A stretch of 64,000 nt of DNA from BP-133 sp040756995 (GTDB taxonomy: Bacteria > Actinomycetota > Acidimicrobiia > IMCC26256 > BP-133). The translations under genes were made by a program, and so were the position numbers. Of the stretch, positions 60,180 through 64,000 are shown one piece after another (position 1 is the first letter of the stretch; the number at the start of each line of letters is the position of its first letter). The DNA is taken from assembly GCA_040756995.1 (NCBI GenBank), contig JBFLYK010000022.1, forward strand, positions 1 through 64,000. Reading direction: 5' to 3'. The notes beneath the pieces were generated by a model. The model searched no databases. It worked only from the letters and a program-made list of their open reading frames with translations, and was not told the DNA's origin.

Positions 60180-63100
60180 ATGGCGAGGACGCAACGGCGG
60201 GTGGTGACCGTCGTCTTCGCCGATCTCGTCGGGTTCACCACCCTGGCTGAACGGCTCGACGCCGAAGACGTCGCCCTCGTCCAGGACGGCTACTTCGCCG
60301 GTGCCGCCTCGGCCATCGCCGACCACGGCGGGCAGGTCGAGAAGTTCATCGGCGACGCCGTGGTGGCGACATTCGGAGTTCCCCACGCCGGCGACGACGA
60401 TCCCGAGCGGGCCATCCGGGCCGGGCTGGCGATCATCGAGACGGTCTCCTGGGTGGAGGCCGAGCTCGGGCTCGAACGGGGAACGCTGCGCGTCCGGGTC
60501 GGGATCAACACCGGTGAGGTCGTCGTCGTCCACGCTCAGGACGGGACGTGGCGGCTGGCCGGCGACGCGGTCAACGTCGCCGCCCGCCTCCAGGCCGCGG
60601 CCGAGCCGGGGACGATCTTCGTCGGTCCCGACACCGCCTTCGCCGCCGACCACGCCTTCGTGACCGAACCGGTCGGCGAGCTGGCCCTCAAAGGCAAGAC
60701 GGGCACGGTGACCGCCCGGCGGATCGTGCGGCCCCGCCCCATCCCCTCCCGGGAATGGATCCTCGAGGGCCTGCGCGCCCCCACCATCGGCCGCGGCCGG
60801 GAGCTGGCGCAGCTCGATCGGGCCCAGGCCGCGGCCGCCGATGCGGCCGGCGGGCTGTTCATTATCGCTCCGCCCGGCGTCGGCAAGAGCCGGCTGGTCG
60901 ACGAGCTCCGCCGCCGGGCTCTCGTCCGGGGCGTCCCGGTGTGGACCGTCCGGATCACCAGGACGACCGGCACGGCCTACGAGCCGATCGCCGACCTGCT
61001 GCAGGCCGCCCTCGGCGCGGCGGTGGCCGGTCCTGAACCGAGGCCGCTCCTCCTCGAGCGCCTCGCCCGGTGCGGACATGTGGGGCCCCGGGCCGAACTC
61101 AGTGCGGAACACACTCTGGCGCTGCTCTCCGGCGCGCCGCTCGACGCCGAACCCACCGAACTGTGGCGATCGTGGACGGCCATGCTCGACGCCCACGACG
61201 GCTCCGAGACGCCGGTGTGGATCGTGGAAGACGTCCACCTGGCCTCCGCTGACGTGCGGGCGTTCCTGGCCCACGCCCGGCAGGAGCCGCACCGGCGCAA
61301 CCGGCTCCTGGTCATCGCCGGCCGACCGGCGATGCTGCCGGCCGCGGAAGGGGAACCGTTCGCCGACTTCGACGTCCTCAACCTGGAGCCGCTCACCGGC
61401 GACGCCACCGCCGAGCTGGTCGAGTCGCTGACCGGCGCCGGGGTCCTGCCGCCCGAGGTCGCCGCCGCGGTGTGCACGGCGTCGGCCGGCAACCCCCTCT
61501 TCGTCGAGGAGCTGCTGCGGTCGTGGCTGCAGGCCGGTGTCCTGCGGCGCGGCGACCACAGCGCCCTGGTCTTCACCGGCGGCGGCGACCGGCTCGACAT
61601 CCCGACCACCGTCAAGGCGATCTACCTCGGCCAACTCGACGATCTGCCCGACGGCCCCCGCACCGTCGTCGACACCGGCTCGGTGCCGGGGACGACGTTC
61701 CCCGGTCCTGCGCTGCCCGTCCTCGGGATCGACGAGCCCGACCACTCACTGGGTTTTCTGACCGAGACCGGTCTGCTCACCGGGCCCCATCCCGATCTCG
61801 TGAACGCCGCGTCGTACACCTACCGCCACGGTCTCCTGCGCGACACCGCCTACGCCGCCCTGCCGCGTTCGCGGCGGGTGGAGCTCCACCTGCGCTTCGC
61901 CGAATGGGTCGAGGGCAACGTCCGCCCCGAGGCCGGAGCCGAGATCGTGGCCGAGCACCTCGCGGCCGCCTACGACGAGTCCTCCGAGCTGACCGGCACC
62001 GGGGACGGGCTCTCCCGGGCCGAGCTCGCCGCCCGGGCCGCTTCGTGGCTCGAGCGGGCCGCCGCCGACCGGTTGGCCGGCGCCCCGCAGCGGGCAGCCG
62101 AACTGCTGGCCCGGGCCCGGCGGCTCACCGATCCGGACGACGCGGCGGCGCTCCGGCGCCAGCTGCGCCTCGGTGAAGCGTTGCGCCGTTCGGGCCGGCT
62201 CGAGCAGGCCCTCCGGGCCTTCGCCGACGCCGGGGACCTGGCGGTGGGCGGAGCGGACCCCGCCGCCGTCGCCGACGCCGCCCTCGGTTACGAAGACGCC
62301 CTGTTCGAGAGCCGCCTCCCGCGGGCCGAGTGGGGCGCGACCGGGCAGCGGCTGCTGGACGCGGCACTGGCCGCCAACCCGGGCGCCGACGGGCGCCGGG
62401 CCCGGCTGCTCGCCGCGCTGGGACGGGCCCGGGTCTACGAAGGTGCACCGCAGGCCGGTGCCGCCGCCGGTGCCGAGGCGCTCGACGTCGCCCGGGCCGC
62501 CGGTGACGGCAGCGCCCTGGCCTACGCCCTGGTCAGCCGGAGGGCGGGCCTGACCGCTCCGGAGGAGCTGCCGGTCCGCCTCGCCGCCGGTGAGGAGCTC
62601 ATGCGGGCCGCCCACGCCGCCGGCGACCTCGAGGCCGAACTGGAAGGCGTTCGGCTCCACTTCATCGATCTCCTGGAGGCGGGTGACATCGTGGCCGCCG
62701 GCCGGGCCGAGCGCCGGGCCACGGAGATCATCACCTCGCTGCGCCGGCCCTTGTTCTTCTGGTATCCACCGATGTGGCGGGCCATGGGTGCCCTCTTCGC
62801 CGGCGACTTCGACACCGCCGCCGGCCTGATCGAGCACTTCCGGGCCGAAGGGGACCGGTGGCACTACCGCGACGCCGACCTGGTCCACGCCGTCCAGGTC
62901 CTGCAGCTCCACGGTGGGCGGGGCCGGGCCGATCTGGCCCGACCGGTGGTCGAGGCGGTGGCCGCCCGGGCCCCGGTCCGGTCCGCTCCCATCCTGGCCT
63001 GGTGCTACGCCCAGGCCGGGATGTCGGACGACGCCCGCCGCCAACTCGATGTGGTCACCGCCGATGAACTGGCCGCCGTTCCCGACGACCTGAGCCGGAG

Positions 63101-63527
63101 CTACGTCCTGTCGTTGTGCGCCGAGGCCGCCGCCCTCCTCGACGACGCCGCCGTCGCCGCCCGCCTCCTGCCCCTGCTCGAACCGTGGGCCGGCCACAAC
63201 GTCGTCCTCGGCTCGGGGGCCGTCTGTCTCGGGGCCGCCTCCCACTTCGTCGGGCTCGCCGCCCGGACCGCCGGGGACCCCGAGACGGCGGTCGCCCACC
63301 TCACGGAGGCCATGACCATGAACGATGCGATGGCGGCCCGACCGGCCGCCACCCTTTCCCGGGTCGAGCTGGCCCGGACGTTGTCGCTCCTCGGCCGGCC
63401 CGACGCCGCCCTCGAGCTCCTGGAGCGGGCGGCGGTCGATGCCCGTCGCCTCGGGATGTCCGGCGCCGCCGACGACGTCGAACGGCTGCTCGCCCGGCGG
63501 GCGCTCGGCGTGCGGGGCCGGCCATGA
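60180..63527 (+). CDS. Class III adenylate cyclase fused to AAA-type ATPase and helical repeats
   Basis: 1115 residues from the ATG at 60180 with GGAGGG upstream. The cyclase domain (about 5-185) has metal Asp15 (FADLVGFT) and Asp59 (KFIGDA), with Lys56 and the GDAVNVAARL segment (Asp129) typical of ATP specificity. A STAND-like ATPase follows with Walker A APPGVGKS (230-237). The C-terminal about 550 residues are Ala/Leu-rich TPR-like helices. No DNA-binding domain is seen at the end. Probably a signalling protein making cAMP under control of its ATPase. Confidence 0.9.
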   Translation: MARTQRRVVTVVFADLVGFTTLAERLDAEDVALVQDGYFAGAASAIADHGGQVEKFIGDAVVATFGVPHAGDDDPERAIRAGLAIIETVSWVEAELGLERGTLRVRVGINTGEVVVVHAQDGTWRLAGDAVNVAARLQAAAEPGTIFVGPDTAFAADHAFVTEPVGELALKGKTGTVTARRIVRPRPIPSREWILEGLRAPTIGRGRELAQLDRAQAAAADAAGGLFIIAPPGVGKSRLVDELRRRALVRGVPVWTVRITRTTGTAYEPIADLLQAALGAAVAGPEPRPLLLERLARCGHVGPRAELSAEHTLALLSGAPLDAEPTELWRSWTAMLDAHDGSETPVWIVEDVHLASADVRAFLAHARQEPHRRNRLLVIAGRPAMLPAAEGEPFADFDVLNLEPLTGDATAELVESLTGAGVLPPEVAAAVCTASAGNPLFVEELLRSWLQAGVLRRGDHSALVFTGGGDRLDIPTTVKAIYLGQLDDLPDGPRTVVDTGSVPGTTFPGPALPVLGIDEPDHSLGFLTETGLLTGPHPDLVNAASYTYRHGLLRDTAYAALPRSRRVELHLRFAEWVEGNVRPEAGAEIVAEHLAAAYDESSELTGTGDGLSRAELAARAASWLERAAADRLAGAPQRAAELLARARRLTDPDDAAALRRQLRLGEALRRSGRLEQALRAFADAGDLAVGGADPAAVADAALGYEDALFESRLPRAEWGATGQRLLDAALAANPGADGRRARLLAALGRARVYEGAPQAGAAAGAEALDVARAAGDGSALAYALVSRRAGLTAPEELPVRLAAGEELMRAAHAAGDLEAELEGVRLHFIDLLEAGDIVAAGRAERRATEIITSLRRPLFFWYPPMWRAMGALFAGDFDTAAGLIEHFRAEGDRWHYRDADLVHAVQVLQLHGGRGRADLARPVVEAVAARAPVRSAPILAWCYAQAGMSDDARRQLDVVTADELAAVPDDLSRSYVLSLCAEAAALLDDAAVAARLLPLLEPWAGHNVVLGSGAVCLGAASHFVGLAARTAGDPETAVAHLTEAMTMNDAMAARPAATLSRVELARTLSLLGRPDAALELLERAAVDARRLGMSGAADDVERLLARRALGVRGRP

Positions 63528-64000
63528 AGGCACTGGCAGTGGCCGACGTACGGGCCGCGGTCGCCCGGGAATGGGAGCGGTTCATCGCCCGCCTCCCCGC
63601 CGCCGACGACGGGCCGGGGTGGCGGGTCGCCACCCGCTGCCAGGGCTGGACGGTCTCCGACCTCGCCGTCCACGCCGTCTGGGGCATCTCCATGGAGGCC
63701 GACGCCCTGCGCCGGGCCGGTGCCGGGCGGCGGGAACCGGCCGAGGGCCGCACCCTCGACCCGGCGCGGGCCGGGCCGGAGGAGATCGTCTCCGGGCTCG
63801 TGGCCGCCCGCCAAGCCCTGCTTGACGAGTTGGCGGTCCTCGACGACCACGACGGAGAGCGGATCGTCCCCCTGCCCTACGGCGAGCTGCCCCGGGCGCT
63901 CTTCCTGCCGATCCTGGTCATGGAAGCCGGCATCCACGCCGACGACCTCGCCGCCGGGGGCGATGCCGCCGCACCGCTGGCCGACGACGTGGTCGTCGCC
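63524..64000 (+). CDS. Maleylpyruvate isomerase/DinB-type protein, truncated by the right window edge
   Basis: At least 159 residues; the start overlaps the cyclase stop by ATGA, so the two are co-transcribed. The N-terminal pattern (VATRCQGWTVSDLAVHAVWG, then a later HADDLA) is that of mycothiol-dependent maleylpyruvate isomerase-like four-helix proteins, where His residues bind a metal. The C-terminal part is outside the window. Confidence 0.75.
   Translation, partial: MKALAVADVRAAVAREWERFIARLPAADDGPGWRVATRCQGWTVSDLAVHAVWGISMEADALRRAGAGRREPAEGRTLDPARAGPEEIVSGLVAARQALLDELAVLDDHDGERIVPLPYGELPRALFLPILVMEAGIHADDLAAGGDAAAPLADDVVVA

Noticed and set aside
58626..61745. A 1039-residue minus-strand open frame opposite the DUF3048 and cyclase genes
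   Set aside because: Composition (Arg/Gly/Asp/Pro runs) is that of antisense high-GC coding; both plus-strand genes have clear domains.

Overview
The window is high-GC, densely coded DNA that looks like a chromosomal segment of an actinobacterium, possibly from the Acidimicrobiia or a related lineage. The support is a six-protein mce lipid-transport operon, a monomeric isocitrate dehydrogenase, GuaB3, a CIRCE-controlled groES-groEL downstream of the nnr-alr-tsaEB-rimI-tsaD block, many Thr-rich linkers in exported proteins, and many genes whose only upstream signal is a TAnnnT box 7-9 nt before the start codon (leaderless type). No rRNA, tRNA, CRISPR, integrase or transposase was seen, so the phylum-level call is an inference.

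Layout. 1-13342 (minus): TetR regulator, two YrbE permeases, an MlaF/MceG-type ATPase, six MCE proteins and an MMPL/RND transporter that runs off the left edge; a fatty-acyl-CoA ligase diverges from the TetR gene. 15376-20262: a secreted glycosidase-like protein with a peptidoglycan-binding domain, a hypothetical, a Tat-type lipoprotein phosphoesterase, malate dehydrogenase and a J-domain protein. 20381-22563: three consecutive small secreted low-complexity proteins, all with TTG starts. 22725-32563: central metabolism (monomeric icd, folD, a fused purN-purH, an enoyl-CoA hydratase-like gene, a lipoprotein amidase, sucDC, the B12-binding subunit of methylmalonyl-CoA mutase). 32651-35430: small secreted paralogues around a YjbQ gene, then two divergent genes that each contain an in-frame TGA. 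35432-44119: PcrA/UvrD helicase, the complete hutHUIG histidine-degradation operon, dtd. 44182-49329: DUF2182 and DUF1326 genes, guaA, guaB3, a CoA-type Nudix hydrolase. 49458-58235: groL, groS, tsaD, rimI, tsaB, tsaE, a P1-family peptidase, alr, nnr. 58332-64000: a DUF3048 lipoprotein, an adenylate cyclase/ATPase regulator and a truncated maleylpyruvate-isomerase-type gene.

The most notable findings are as follows. (1) A thioredoxin-like lipoprotein whose first active-site Cys codon is TGA (U-x-x-C), next to a divergent small ORF that also contains one in-frame TGA: candidate selenoproteins. (2) A dispersed 46-bp palindromic element in four copies, two of them inserted in frame in the cytoplasmic linker of the MMPL gene. 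That same gene carries a 51-bp (17-aa) tandem repeat in the equivalent loop of its second half. (3) A single-ORF PurN-PurH fusion. (4) TTG start codons confined in this window to genes for exported proteins.

Functional links. The mce block plus the acyl-CoA ligase suggests uptake and activation of lipids. The adjacent mutase B12 subunit and sucCD, with mdh and icd, feed propionyl/methylmalonyl-CoA products into the TCA cycle. FolD supplies 10-formyl-THF for both activities of PurN-PurH, and GuaA/GuaB3 act further down purine synthesis.
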